A DNA stretch of 64,000 bases, from positions 1 to 64,000 of the forward strand of contig CAJFFY010000010.1 of assembly GCA_904374465.1 (NCBI GenBank). Direction: 5' to 3'. Origin of the DNA: an uncultured Subdoligranulum sp. GTDB taxonomy: Bacteria; Bacillota; Clostridia; Oscillospirales; Ruminococcaceae. The notes below the pieces were generated by a model. The model had not been told where the DNA came from, searched no databases, and saw only the letters and a program-made list of their open reading frames with translations. The translations under genes were made by a program, and so were the position numbers. Of this stretch, positions 9,363 to 17,633 are shown piece by piece. Numbering within the stretch: the stretch's first letter is position 1; every line of letters begins with the position of its first letter.

Positions 9363-10345
9363 ACGTCGTCCTCCTTGGATTTTTCAAAATTGGGGGTGGC
9401 TTCGCTGATGATGTAGCGCGGGCGGTGTTTGGTTTCCATATAAATTTTGCCGATGTATTCGCCGATCACGCCCAGGCAGATCAGCTGCACGCCCGATACA
9501 AAGCAGATGATGCTGGTCATGCTGGCCCAGCCGGATACCGTGAGGCCGAGGGCGGCCTCCAGGACGGCCCACAACACGCCGATGAAGCTGACCAGTGCCA
9601 CCAGAACACCAAAGCCTGTGATGAACCGGATGGGCTTGATGGACAGACTGGTGATGCCGTCAAAAGCAAGGGAAAGCATCTTGGACAGGGGATAGTGGCT
9701 CTCGCCGGCCAGTCGTTCGTGGCGTTCGTAGGCTACGCAGGTGGATTTGAAGCCGACCAGCGGTACCATGCCGCGCAGGAACAGGTTGACTTCTTTGAAT
9801 TTGGCAAATTCCTGCAGCACACGGGCGCTCATCAGCCGGTAATCCGCGTGGTTGAAGACCACTTCTGCCCCCATGGCATTGAGCAGCTTATAAAAACTTT
9901 CGGCGGTGAACCGTTTGAAAAAGGTGTCGGTTTCCCGCTTGCTGCGCACACCGTACACCACATCGCAGCCGTCCAGGTAGGCGTCCACCATGTCGTCCAT
10001 GGCGTTGATGTCATCCTGGCCGTCACAATCGATGGAGATGGTGATGTCGCAACGGTCCTTGGACTCCATCAGGCCGGCCAGAACGGCGTTCTGATGGCCG
10101 CGGTTGCGGCTCTGGCAGATGCCCATATAGTGCGGGTCGCTGGCGGCCAGCTCCTGGATGATGGCCCAGGTGCGGTCCTTGGAGCCGTCGTTGACAAACA
10201 AAACCCGGCTTTCGGTGCTGATCTTGCCGGCGGCGGCAAGATCGGTGATCTTTTTCAAAAACTGCGGTGCCGTGATGGGCAGGACTTCCTGCTCGTTATA
10301 GCAGGGAATGATGATATACAAAATCGGATGGTTGCATGGCTGCAT
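9359..10345 (-). CDS. GT2 polyprenyl-phosphate glycosyltransferase (GtrB/DPM1 type)
   Basis: 328 aa. The GT-A domain at about 6-230 has IIIPCYNE, the nucleotide-binding FVNDGSKD and an ISIDCDGQDD stretch in place of the usual DADLQ. Two C-terminal membrane helices (about 235-258 and 270-293) are typical of enzymes that load a sugar onto undecaprenyl phosphate. The ATG at 10345 was chosen for the GGGAGGAGG site 10 nt upstream; the open frame extends further but is not gene-like. It lies between a polytopic membrane protein and the flavin reductase. The lipid-linked sugar could be used by the adjacent membrane protein. Confidence 0.92.
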   Translation of the reverse strand: MQPCNHPILYIIIPCYNEQEVLPITAPQFLKKITDLAAAGKISTESRVLFVNDGSKDRTWAIIQELAASDPHYMGICQSRNRGHQNAVLAGLMESKDRCDITISIDCDGQDDINAMDDMVDAYLDGCDVVYGVRSKRETDTFFKRFTAESFYKLLNAMGAEVVFNHADYRLMSARVLQEFAKFKEVNLFLRGMVPLVGFKSTCVAYERHERLAGESHYPLSKMLSLAFDGITSLSIKPIRFITGFGVLVALVSFIGVLWAVLEAALGLTVSGWASMTSIICFVSGVQLICLGVIGEYIGKIYMETKHRPRYIISEATPNFEKSKEDDV

Positions 10346-10397
10346 GTGCGTGAAACCTCCTCCCAAAAGGTACAATGATGGACAATGCCGGGGCGGT

Positions 10398-12014
10398 TTA
10401 CTGGTTGATGTCCGAAACGAAGGCGTCGTAACTGTCATAGCCGTAGATGGTGAAACCATTCTCCTCGTAGAGAATCCGGCCGGCATCCAACTTCTGCGGC
10501 AGCGTGAAGGTCTGCATTTCTTCGGTGCTGAACAGGACAAAGAGCCGCCCCTCGGGTGGCGTGGTCCGGTGGGAAATCAACTGCAGACCGGGATGTACCG
10601 CCAGCGGATCAGTCAGTTCGGTGCTGCCTTCCGGCCAGGCCCACAGTTCCAGCGCTCCATTGGAAAGTTCGGTACAGACATCCGCGTTCCAGAAGGTGGC
10701 GAAACCTTCGGTATAGCCTTGTGAAACCAGAAATTCCACAGCCTGACGGCGACCGACGTTTTCGTCCACCGTGCGGAGCTGATTGTAGAAGGAAGCCGCC
10801 GAAAGGCTCAGCCCGCACAGTGCGCAGACGGCCACCACGCGCCAGGGCTTTTGGGCGGCGCGATGCAGCAAGAAAGCAACCACAACGGGCGGGCAGAAGA
10901 CAACGAGCGGAATGTTGTACCGGGCGTTACAGGGCATGCTGGTGAAAAGATACAGGAAGAAAAAAGCCCAGAACCCGGTAACCAGAAACAGACAGCAAAA
11001 GCGGATGGCGGGTGTATACCGGTCGGGATACCGCAGAATGTCGCGGACCGCATAGACCACCAGTGCCATCAAGGCAAAGGCCACGCCGTTGGGCAGCGCC
11101 ACCGACAGATCGAACAGGGCGGCATCGCCTTCCGGAGCCGTATAACCAAAGATGGCCAGCCAGCTGTTGATAAACGCCTCCAGCCGATAGGCGTAAAAGG
11201 AAATGTAGTACAGGGCGTCCTCGTAGCTTTTGTAGGAATAGAGGGCGGAAAGGAACTTGGCATTGATTCCGTAGCCGAACGCAGACCATACCAGATTATA
11301 ACCGGCATACCCGACCCAGAACCAGGCGGGATTCTCTTTTGAAAAGAAAGGTCGGTCCGGTGCGGTGCCCTGCAGATAGAGCACCACCGCCCCCAAAAAC
11401 AACGGCACGTACAACGAAAGCACAAGCCGTGGCCCTCCCAGGCCGGAAAGCAGAGCCAGAATTCCCATCAGGACAAAGACCAGCACGGTTTTGCGGCGAC
11501 TCCAGGCAGGTGTGTGACGCAAAGCCGTACCAAACACCACGAAGGCCGTACACAGATAGGGAATATAGCCGGTGTACAGCAGTGTGATCTCGAAATAATC
11601 CATCGAGGTGGGCAGGACCAGTACGCCGCCCAGGAGGGGAAACCAACGCTGCCAGTGCAGCGAAGCACAAAAATACCAACTACAGGCCAACAGCAGCAGA
11701 ATCAGCAGTAATGTGCCCACCAACCGTACGACAACCCAATTGTCGGTCAAGAAAAAGAGGGCACCAAAAACCAGCTGGGTGTTGAACACCCGTAAATCGG
11801 TGGAGTAGTACCAGTCGCGGCTGAGCCATTCCCCGTTCTGTACCAGCATATGCGGCAGAATCAGATCCCCCGCCATATCGGAGTTCAAAAGCGCATTCAT
11901 GTGGCGCGCCAGAAAGAACAGCAGGACAAACAGGCACCCGGCAAACCAGATCCAGGATGCGGCCTGAACATAGGAACGGCGCCGAACCGGTTTTGTGGCA
12001 ACATTCGGCTGCAT
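10398..12014 (-). CDS. Polytopic membrane protein, GT-C-like
   Basis: 538 aa, not assigned to a named family. About ten to twelve hydrophobic helices start at residue 17. The first exported loop holds acidic residues (NSDMAGDLI) followed by aromatic DWYYSTDLRVFN, consistent with the modified acidic motif of GT-C lipid-sugar-dependent glycosyltransferases. The C-terminal 100 residues are mostly soluble. AAAGGAGGAG lies 9 nt before the ATG. It is the first gene of a minus-strand operon with the GT2 enzyme downstream, and the pairing supports a glycan-modification system: GT2 makes the lipid-linked donor, this protein transfers it. The acceptor is unknown. Confidence 0.75.
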   Translation of the reverse strand: MQPNVATKPVRRRSYVQAASWIWFAGCLFVLLFFLARHMNALLNSDMAGDLILPHMLVQNGEWLSRDWYYSTDLRVFNTQLVFGALFFLTDNWVVVRLVGTLLLILLLLACSWYFCASLHWQRWFPLLGGVLVLPTSMDYFEITLLYTGYIPYLCTAFVVFGTALRHTPAWSRRKTVLVFVLMGILALLSGLGGPRLVLSLYVPLFLGAVVLYLQGTAPDRPFFSKENPAWFWVGYAGYNLVWSAFGYGINAKFLSALYSYKSYEDALYYISFYAYRLEAFINSWLAIFGYTAPEGDAALFDLSVALPNGVAFALMALVVYAVRDILRYPDRYTPAIRFCCLFLVTGFWAFFFLYLFTSMPCNARYNIPLVVFCPPVVVAFLLHRAAQKPWRVVAVCALCGLSLSAASFYNQLRTVDENVGRRQAVEFLVSQGYTEGFATFWNADVCTELSNGALELWAWPEGSTELTDPLAVHPGLQLISHRTTPPEGRLFVLFSTEEMQTFTLPQKLDAGRILYEENGFTIYGYDSYDAFVSDINQ

Positions 12015-12092
12015 ACAGCAAGCTCCTCCTTTATTTCCCTGCAAAACAGGGCCTCAACAATAGTGTAATCCTACCATAAAAGGCAAGGAATT

Positions 12093-12809
12093 TCAATTCG
12101 GTTCTCCCGTGCGGACGTCCCGCCCCAGACAGAGCAGCCGTTCGGGAGCCGGCAGTTTGAAGCTGCGGTGGAACAATTCCACCAGGCCCTCCTGCTGCAT
12201 CCGGCTCAGCTCCCGGCACAGGGCACTGCGGTCACAGTTCAGGTAGGAGGCCAGTTCCGCACGGCTCAGCGAGGTGGTGAAGGTGTCGGCACCGGCTTCC
12301 CGGCGCTGTTCCAGCAGCCAGCGGCAGATGCGTTCCCGCAGGGTTTTGCAGCACAGCAGTTCCAGGCGCAGGTCCAGGGCAAAATATTTGCTGCTGATGG
12401 TCTCCAGCCAGTTGTGCAAAAGCTGCAGGTGGGCGGGGTGCATCGCGCCGCAGGGACGCAGCAACGCTTCACTGGGCAGGTACAGCACCAGGCAGGGTTG
12501 GGAGGCTGTCACGTTCACCGGGCTTTTGTTGCGGCTGCCCGCCAGCACATCGGCAAACACGCCGCCGGGGCCCATGTGGGTCATCACCACAGCGGTGCCG
12601 TCCGGCATGGGCTTGGCGGCCACAATCTCGCCCTCCAGTACAATGCCCACCTCCGGCGTTTCGTAGCCGGCCATCAGCAACAGTTCTCCCCGTGCATAGC
12701 GGCGGGTACGGGGGCAAAAACAACCCATCAGGGTGTCCAGATCGCTGTCGTCCATGGCGCGGAAAAGGCTGGTCTTGCGCAGTACCGAAAAATAGGGGCG
12801 ATAATCCAT
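12093..12809 (-). CDS. Crp/Fnr-family transcription regulator
   Basis: 238 aa. An N-terminal cyclic-nucleotide-binding-like beta-barrel (about 20-125; GELLLMAGYETPEVGIVLEGEI) is followed by a long dimer helix and a C-terminal winged HTH (about 165-225; SRAELASYLNCDRSALCRELSRM). No cysteine cluster like that of Fnr is obvious, although single Cys residues exist. The ATG at 12809 is preceded by GTGAGG; an upstream in-frame GTG would add four residues. The gene is divergent from an ABC importer. A 14-bp dyad in the shared region is a likely operator. Confidence 0.92.
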   Translation of the reverse strand: MDYRPYFSVLRKTSLFRAMDDSDLDTLMGCFCPRTRRYARGELLLMAGYETPEVGIVLEGEIVAAKPMPDGTAVVMTHMGPGGVFADVLAGSRNKSPVNVTASQPCLVLYLPSEALLRPCGAMHPAHLQLLHNWLETISSKYFALDLRLELLCCKTLRERICRWLLEQRREAGADTFTTSLSRAELASYLNCDRSALCRELSRMQQEGLVELFHRSFKLPAPERLLCLGRDVRTGEPN

Positions 12810-12829
12810 AGGAAACCTCACTGTTCAAT

Positions 12830-12843
12830 GTTGCCGTGGCAAC
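12830..12843. promoter_or_regulatory. Dyad, probable Crp/Fnr-type operator
   Basis: GTTGCCGTGGCAAC is a perfect 6-2-6 inverted repeat in the divergent region. Its centre is about 41.5 bp upstream of the start point predicted from the TATAGT at 12866-12871, which matches a class II Crp/Fnr activation site. Confidence 0.6.
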
Positions 12844-12860
12844 CGACATTTTTTTAACAT

Positions 12861-12871
12861 TATAGTATAGT
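12861..12871 (+). promoter_or_regulatory. Overlapping -10 elements of the ABC importer operon
   Basis: Two overlapping TATAGT hexamers (12861-12866 and 12866-12871) lie 34-44 nt before the start codon. No good -35 hexamer is spaced correctly, which fits activator dependence. Confidence 0.5.
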
Positions 12872-12904
12872 GGTGCCGCAAAAGCAACAAGGAGGAACCT
12901 TTTT

Positions 12905-13963
12905 ATGAAATGTAAACGCATTCTTTCCCTGATCACCGCGGCAGCGCTCTGCTTCTCGCTGGCTGCCTGCGGCGGAGCCGCGTCCACGGCCTCTTCCGTG
13001 GCATCCTCTTCGGAAACTGCCACCTCCGAGGCGGCACCGGAAGCCACGCCTGCGGCCGAGGACGCTGCCAGCCCCGAAAACGCAGCGGACGGCCTGCGGG
13101 TGGCCGGTCTGAAGGGGCCCACCACCATGGGTCTTGTGAACCTGATGGAAAGCGACGCGGGGGCCAACTACAACTTTACCATGTACGGCGCCGCCGATGA
13201 GATCGTTCCGCTGCTGGTCAAGGGCGAACTGGACGCGGCGGCTGTGCCTGCCAACCTGGCGGCAACCCTCTACCAGAAGACCAGCGGCGCGGTGGAAGTG
13301 GCCTGCGTCAACACGCTGGGCGTGCTGTACATTCTGGAAAACGGGGACACCATCCAGTCGGTGGCTGACCTGAAGGGGCAGACCATCGTTACCACCGGCA
13401 AGGGCACCACGCCGGAGTATGTATTGCGCTATGTGCTGAGCCAGAACGGTCTGGATCCCGACAGCGATGTTACCATTGAGTATTGCAGCGAATCCACCGA
13501 GGTTCTCAGCAAAGTGCAGGCCGGCGAAGCCACCATTGCCATGCTGCCCCAGCCCTTCGTGACCAGCGCGCTGTCCCAGGTGGAAGGCCTGCGTGTGGCG
13601 CTGGACATGAATGACGAATGGCAGAAGGTTGCCGGTTCCCAGCTGGTGACCGGCGTACTGGTGGTCCGCAAAGATGCCGTGGAGGCGGATCCCGAGGCGT
13701 TTGAGGAGTTCCTGAATGGATATGCTGCCAGTGTGGAAGCGGCCAACACCGACCTGGAAGGCACGGCGGCCCTCTGCGAGAGCTACGGCATTGTGGCCAA
13801 GGCCGCCCTGGCCCAGAAAGCGCTGCCCGAGTGCAACATTGTCTTTGAACGCGGCGAGCAGATGAAGACCGATCTGGTCAACTACTTCCAGGTCCTTTAT
13901 GACGCCGATCCCGCCAGTGTGGGCGGCGCCATGCCGGCTGACGACTTCTACTATGGCGTCTAA
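12905..13963 (+). CDS. ABC importer substrate-binding lipoprotein (SsuA/THI5-like)
   Basis: 352 aa. A lipoprotein signal ends at LAACG (Cys about 22), then a Ser/Ala/Glu-rich linker to about 62. The binding domain resembles the nitrate/sulfonate/THI5 (NMT1) family: GPTTMGLVNLM, then a KGELDAAAVPANLAA stretch. It delivers an unknown ligand to the permease and ATPase encoded next. AAGGAGGAA precedes the ATG. Regulation by the divergent Crp-like protein is likely. The ligand could be a sulfonate, a thiamine precursor or another small anion; sequence alone does not decide. Confidence 0.9.
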   Translation: MKCKRILSLITAAALCFSLAACGGAASTASSVASSSETATSEAAPEATPAAEDAASPENAADGLRVAGLKGPTTMGLVNLMESDAGANYNFTMYGAADEIVPLLVKGELDAAAVPANLAATLYQKTSGAVEVACVNTLGVLYILENGDTIQSVADLKGQTIVTTGKGTTPEYVLRYVLSQNGLDPDSDVTIEYCSESTEVLSKVQAGEATIAMLPQPFVTSALSQVEGLRVALDMNDEWQKVAGSQLVTGVLVVRKDAVEADPEAFEEFLNGYAASVEAANTDLEGTAALCESYGIVAKAALAQKALPECNIVFERGEQMKTDLVNYFQVLYDADPASVGGAMPADDFYYGV

Positions 13964-14714
13964 GTACCGGGAACGGATCCTTGCCATCCTGGCCTGGATG
14001 GTCATCTGGCAGATCGCTGCGATGACTTTGGGCCATGGCGGACTGTTTCTGGCCACTCCGCTGCAGACGCTGGGGGCGCTGGCTCAGCTGGTGCCCACCG
14101 CGGCATTCTGGCAGCGCATTGCCTTCAGCGCCCTGCGCATTGTGGCCGGTTTTATTCTGGCCGTGGTGGGCGGTCTGGTGCTGGGGGCGGCAGGCTCCCG
14201 GTGGCATGGGGTACGGGTCTTCGTGGACCCGGTGATGCAGCTGATCCGGGCCATGCCGGTGGCCAGCTTCGTCATCCTGGCACTGCTTTGGGTCAGCGGC
14301 AGCAACCTTTCGGTGGTGGTCAGCTTCACCCATGTGCTGCCGGTGGTGTACGCCGGGGTACTGGCGGGCATTGCCGACACCGACCCGCAGCTGCTGGAAA
14401 TGGCCCGGGTCTACCGGCTGCCTCTCACGGCACGGCTGCGCTATATCTGGCTGCCGGGAATTTTCCCCTCCTTCTGTGAAAGCTGCATTGCCGCCATGGG
14501 CATGTGCTGGAAGAGCGGTGTCTCGGCCGAGGTCATCGGCCTGCCGGATCACTCGGTGGGGGATGCCCTCTACCGGGCCAAGATTACCCTCTCCACCCCG
14601 GATGTCTTTGCCTGGACGCTGGTCATCGTGCTGCTGTCGGCCCTGTTGTCGGCGGTAGCGGCCCGATTGCTGCGGACGGCCAAAGCACGGCTTTGCGGGG
14701 AGGTGCGGGCATGA
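13953..14714 (+). CDS. ABC importer permease (SsuC/TauC-like)
   Basis: 253 aa with about six membrane helices. The cytoplasmic EAA loop is recognisable as ARVYRLPLTARLRYIWLPGIFP, close to the family pattern EAA-x3-G-x9-I-x-LP. The ATG at 13953 overlaps the binding-protein stop by 11 nt, implying coupled translation; the 18 residues upstream in the open frame are not plausible. The gene stop overlaps the ATPase start (ATGA). Confidence 0.92.
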   Translation: MASKYRERILAILAWMVIWQIAAMTLGHGGLFLATPLQTLGALAQLVPTAAFWQRIAFSALRIVAGFILAVVGGLVLGAAGSRWHGVRVFVDPVMQLIRAMPVASFVILALLWVSGSNLSVVVSFTHVLPVVYAGVLAGIADTDPQLLEMARVYRLPLTARLRYIWLPGIFPSFCESCIAAMGMCWKSGVSAEVIGLPDHSVGDALYRAKITLSTPDVFAWTLVIVLLSALLSAVAARLLRTAKARLCGEVRA

Positions 14715-15280
14715 GCATTGTCATTCAGAATCTTTGCAAGCGTTTTGCCGGCAGGGAAGTCCTGCGGAATTTCTGCTGGACGGTGGAGCAACCCGTGGTA
14801 CTCATGGGGCCGTCGGGATGCGGCAAGACCACCCTGCTGCGTATCCTGCTGGGGCTGGAATCCCCCGATTCCGGGTCGGTCACCGGGGTGAACCCCACGG
14901 CGGCCGTCTTTCAGGAGGACCGCCTCTGTCCGCAACTGACGGCTACCGCCAATCTGGTGCTGGCCGGTCATGGACTGACCGCCCGGGAGGCGGAAACCGA
15001 ACTGCGGGCCCTGGGCTTTGCCGACAGTGATCTGGCTTTGCCGGCGGGAAAACTCTCGGGCGGACAGAAGCGCCGTGCGGCGTTGCTGCGGGCGCTGCTC
15101 TGCAAAGATGCCAGGACCCTGCTGCTGGACGAGCCCTTCACCGGGATGGATGCCGAACTGGTGGCCCAGGCCGCCGCGGCGACGGTGCGCCTGGCAGGAA
15201 CGCGGCCTACCATTCTGGTTACCCACGACAGTGAAGCTGTCGGTCTGCTGGGATGGCCGGTTCGGCAATTTGTTGAATAA
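14711..15280 (+). CDS. ABC importer ATP-binding protein, compact
   Basis: 189 aa, clearly shorter than the usual 240-260 for SsuB/TauB-type ATPases. All catalytic motifs are nevertheless present: Walker A GPSGCGKTT (about 35), Q-loop VFQED, signature LSGGQKR, Walker B LLLDEP and switch His in VTHD. The shortening is in the helical region and at the C-terminus. The start ATGA overlaps the permease stop; the long open frame upstream belongs to another frame. The product should power the importer. Confidence 0.92.
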   Translation: MSIVIQNLCKRFAGREVLRNFCWTVEQPVVLMGPSGCGKTTLLRILLGLESPDSGSVTGVNPTAAVFQEDRLCPQLTATANLVLAGHGLTAREAETELRALGFADSDLALPAGKLSGGQKRRAALLRALLCKDARTLLLDEPFTGMDAELVAQAAAATVRLAGTRPTILVTHDSEAVGLLGWPVRQFVE

Positions 15281-15288
15281 TAGCAAAA

Positions 15289-15321
15289 AACGGAGACATC
15301 CTGATAAGGGATGTCTCCGTT
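15289..15321. terminator. Bidirectional terminator between ABC operon and hemW
   Basis: A perfect 13-bp stem AACGGAGACATCC / GGATGTCTCCGTT with a 7-nt loop lies between convergent genes; A/T-rich tails occur on both sides. Confidence 0.9.
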
Positions 15322-15323
15322 CT

Positions 15324-16394
15324 TTATAACAGGGCTTCCAGAATGGCGTTTTGCACCACCATCCCGGCGGGGGTCAATTGCAGGCGCCGGTCCGCAAACC
15401 GGGCGTAGCCGCTGGCAACGCAGTGCCGCAGAAACGTCATCTGTGCCGGGGTGAATTGTCCGCCCCAGCGGGCGTACTCGTCCAGATCCATGCCGCGGTT
15501 CAGGCGCAGCTGCATCAGCAGAAAATCCTCGGCGTCGCATACGCCCTCCGGCTGTTCGGCCGCGCTGCCGTCGGTGAAGGCCTGCACATCGTCCGGCCAG
15601 TAAAACCGACGGTTGTTCAGGCAGCTGTGGGCGGCGGGCCCCACACCCCAGTAATCCCGGCAGTTCCAGTACAGCAGGTTGTGCCGTCCCTCGTGGCCGG
15701 GTTTGGCAAAGTTGCTGATCTCGTACTGGCGGTAACCGGCCGCTTCCAGCCGCTGCACCGCATACAGATAAAAGTCGGCGGCCTCATCGGGACCGGGCAG
15801 TCCCTCGGGCGGGAACCTGGCAAAGGCGGTGCCCGGTTCGATTTTCAGCAGGTATGCCGAAATGTGGGTGCAGCCGCCCTGTTGCAGCAAAGAAAGGGTG
15901 GCGTCAAATTCTGCGTTCGTATAGTGGGGCAGTGCCAGCATGATGTCACCGCAGATTTCAGGAAAGCCTGCTTCCCGGGCCAGCTGCAGGGCCTCGGCAG
16001 CCTTGGCGACGGTGTGGGTCCGCCCCAGACGGCGCAGCTGGGTATCGTCGGCACTCTGTACCCCGAAACTGATCCGGGTGATGCCGGCTGCCCGGAATCC
16101 CTGCAGGGTCTCCCAGGTGACGGTGTCAGGGTTGGCTTCCAGCGTGATCTCCGCCCCTGGCAGGGGGGCCGCCGCTTCCACCAGGGCGGCAACCTGAGCA
16201 GGGGAGAGCAGGGCCGGGGTGCCGCCGCCGAAATAGAGGGTGTCGGGCCGTCGGGCGTTTTTGCCTAGTTCCCGCAGCAGGGCGTCCACGTAGCTTTGTG
16301 GGACCCCGCGAGCCCCCGGTGCAGAGTAAAAATCACAGTACCGGCACTTGGCCTTGCAATAGGGAACGTGCAGATAAATACCAAAAGAATCCAT
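15324..16394 (-). CDS. hemW: Radical SAM heme chaperone HemW
   Basis: 356 aa, close to family length. The radical SAM cluster motif is CKAKCRYC (pattern CxxxCxxC) near residue 13, followed by the glycine-rich SAM motif YFGGGTPALL. The HemW C-terminal domain is present. HemW inserts heme into partner proteins; older annotations call it oxygen-independent coproporphyrinogen oxidase. The ATG at 16394 lies directly before the conserved IYLHVPYC start. AAAGGA is 15 nt upstream, rather far. It is convergent with the ABC operon and divergent from the BI-1 gene. Confidence 0.93.
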   Translation of the reverse strand: MDSFGIYLHVPYCKAKCRYCDFYSAPGARGVPQSYVDALLRELGKNARRPDTLYFGGGTPALLSPAQVAALVEAAAPLPGAEITLEANPDTVTWETLQGFRAAGITRISFGVQSADDTQLRRLGRTHTVAKAAEALQLAREAGFPEICGDIMLALPHYTNAEFDATLSLLQQGGCTHISAYLLKIEPGTAFARFPPEGLPGPDEAADFYLYAVQRLEAAGYRQYEISNFAKPGHEGRHNLLYWNCRDYWGVGPAAHSCLNNRRFYWPDDVQAFTDGSAAEQPEGVCDAEDFLLMQLRLNRGMDLDEYARWGGQFTPAQMTFLRHCVASGYARFADRRLQLTPAGMVVQNAILEALL

Positions 16395-16474
16395 TCTTGA
16401 CTTTTGATCCTTTCTATAGGATACTGTTAACAGGTACTTCATAAATTTGTGATGGTTTGCACATCTTTTATGGC

Positions 16475-16480
16475 TATAAT
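16475..16480 (+). promoter_or_regulatory. -10 element of the BI-1 gene
   Basis: TATAAT 26 nt upstream of the start codon. A well-spaced -35 is not obvious. Confidence 0.45.
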
Positions 16481-16506
16481 ACCGTATTAAGAAAGGGGAA
16501 TCAACC

Positions 16507-17226
16507 ATGTACCGTGATTACAATGATATTTCTTATGCGGAAAGCCCGTTCGGCACGCTAAGCCAGTATATGACCAAGACTTTCGGCTGGATGTTCGCCG
16601 GTCTGCTGGTGACCTTTGCCACCGGCATCGGCACCGTCCTCAGCGGGCTGATCGTCCCGCTGCTCACCAGCGGGTTGCTGATGGCCACCATTATCGGCGA
16701 GCTGGTGCTGGTCTTTGTACTGTCCGGCCGCATTACTCAGATTCGGCCGTCCACAGCCACCGGCCTGTTTTTCGCCTATGCCGTGCTCAACGGCCTGAAC
16801 CTGTCCGCTATCTTCCTGGTGTATGATTTTTCCAGCCTGATCCTGGCCTTCCTGGTGGGTGCGGTCTACTTTGGCGTGATGGCTGTGTACGGCGCCACCA
16901 CCCACCGGGATCTCACCGGTTGGGGACCCAAGCTGCTGGGCGGACTCATCGCCATGTTGGTCTGCTCGCTGGTGGGAAGCCTCTTCGGCGTCTTCTTCGG
17001 AATGTCGTTCGGCATGATGGACCTGCTGCTCTGCGCTGTGGGGCTGTTCCTCTTCATGGGACTGACCGCCTACGATACCCAGATGCTCAAACATCATTAC
17101 GCCTACTTCGGGGGCGATGCAGCCATGTTGCACAAGGCTTCCATCATCGGCGCGCTGAATCTGTATCTGGATTTCATCAACATTTTCCTGTATATTCTGC
17201 GCTTCGTGGGTCGTCGCAACGATTGA
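16507..17226 (+). CDS. Bax inhibitor-1 / YccA-family membrane protein
   Basis: 239 aa with seven membrane helices, as expected for the family. The conserved C-terminal half reads AYDTQML, then GALNLYLDFINIFLYILRF. Bacterial members resemble YetJ, a pH-sensitive calcium leak channel, or FtsH-modulating proteins such as YccA; no substrate can be assigned here. AAAGGGGAA precedes the ATG. Single-gene unit ended by a strong terminator. Confidence 0.93.
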   Translation: MYRDYNDISYAESPFGTLSQYMTKTFGWMFAGLLVTFATGIGTVLSGLIVPLLTSGLLMATIIGELVLVFVLSGRITQIRPSTATGLFFAYAVLNGLNLSAIFLVYDFSSLILAFLVGAVYFGVMAVYGATTHRDLTGWGPKLLGGLIAMLVCSLVGSLFGVFFGMSFGMMDLLLCAVGLFLFMGLTAYDTQMLKHHYAYFGGDAAMLHKASIIGALNLYLDFINIFLYILRFVGRRND

Positions 17227-17234
17227 CCCGGCAG

Positions 17235-17266
17235 GGAGGAGGGACGAAGGTCCCTCCTCCTTTTTT
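17235..17266 (+). terminator. Terminator after the BI-1 gene
   Basis: An 11-bp perfect stem GGAGGAGGGAC / GTCCCTCCTCC with GAAG loop and six T. Confidence 0.95.
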
Positions 17267-17280
17267 GTGTCATGGCGGCC

Positions 17281-17309
17281 TTGACAAATCCCGGGTGCCC
17301 GGCTATACT
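17281..17309 (+). promoter_or_regulatory. Promoter of the pheST operon
   Basis: TTGACA (17281-17286), a 17-nt spacer and TATACT (17304-17309): near-consensus vegetative promoter. Transcription should start about 17316. Confidence 0.88.
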
Positions 17310-17315
17310 GATATT

Positions 17316-17602
17316 CGTATTGAGAAAAACGCCATGACGGAGAAAGTACGCACGGGCCCTTTGGGGCAGAGAGGGCGGTCACCGGCTGAAAGCCGCCTGC
17401 AAAGCACCCGTGCCGAAGTTCGCTCCCGAGCGGTGTGCGGGAACAACGTCTTTCCGGGCGGTTCAGTAGCGCACAACGGTCCTGCACCGTTACCGGCAGA
17501 CAAAGAGTGCCGCATGACAGTCATGCGGAACACGGGTGGTACCGCGGAGTTTTGTATGACAAGGCTTCGTCCCTGAGCAATGACAGGGACGAGGCCTTTT
17601 TT
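17316..17602 (+). promoter_or_regulatory. Phenylalanine T-box leader with terminator
   Basis: The T-box core GGGTGGTACCGCGG is at 17534-17547; its TGGT can pair with the ACCA end of uncharged tRNA-Phe. A Phe codon TTC at 17419-17421, in the GAAGTTCGCTC loop of stem I, is the likely specifier. A terminator stem (GGCTTCGTCCCTG / CAGGGACGAGGCC, 17563-17596) with six T follows. Uncharged tRNA-Phe should stabilise the antiterminator and switch on pheST. This accounts for the whole interval between promoter and pheS. Confidence 0.93.
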
Positions 17603-17633
17603 GTTGTCCGCCCCGAGAGAGCAGAGGTGTACT

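Noticed and set aside
12810..12821. GTG start four codons upstream for the Crp-like gene
   Set aside because: The GTGAGG there serves better as the ribosome site for the ATG at 12809.
12905..15280. Assignment of the importer to sulfonate, nitrate or thiamine-precursor uptake
   Set aside because: The family is too broad, and no metabolic gene next to it narrows the ligand.
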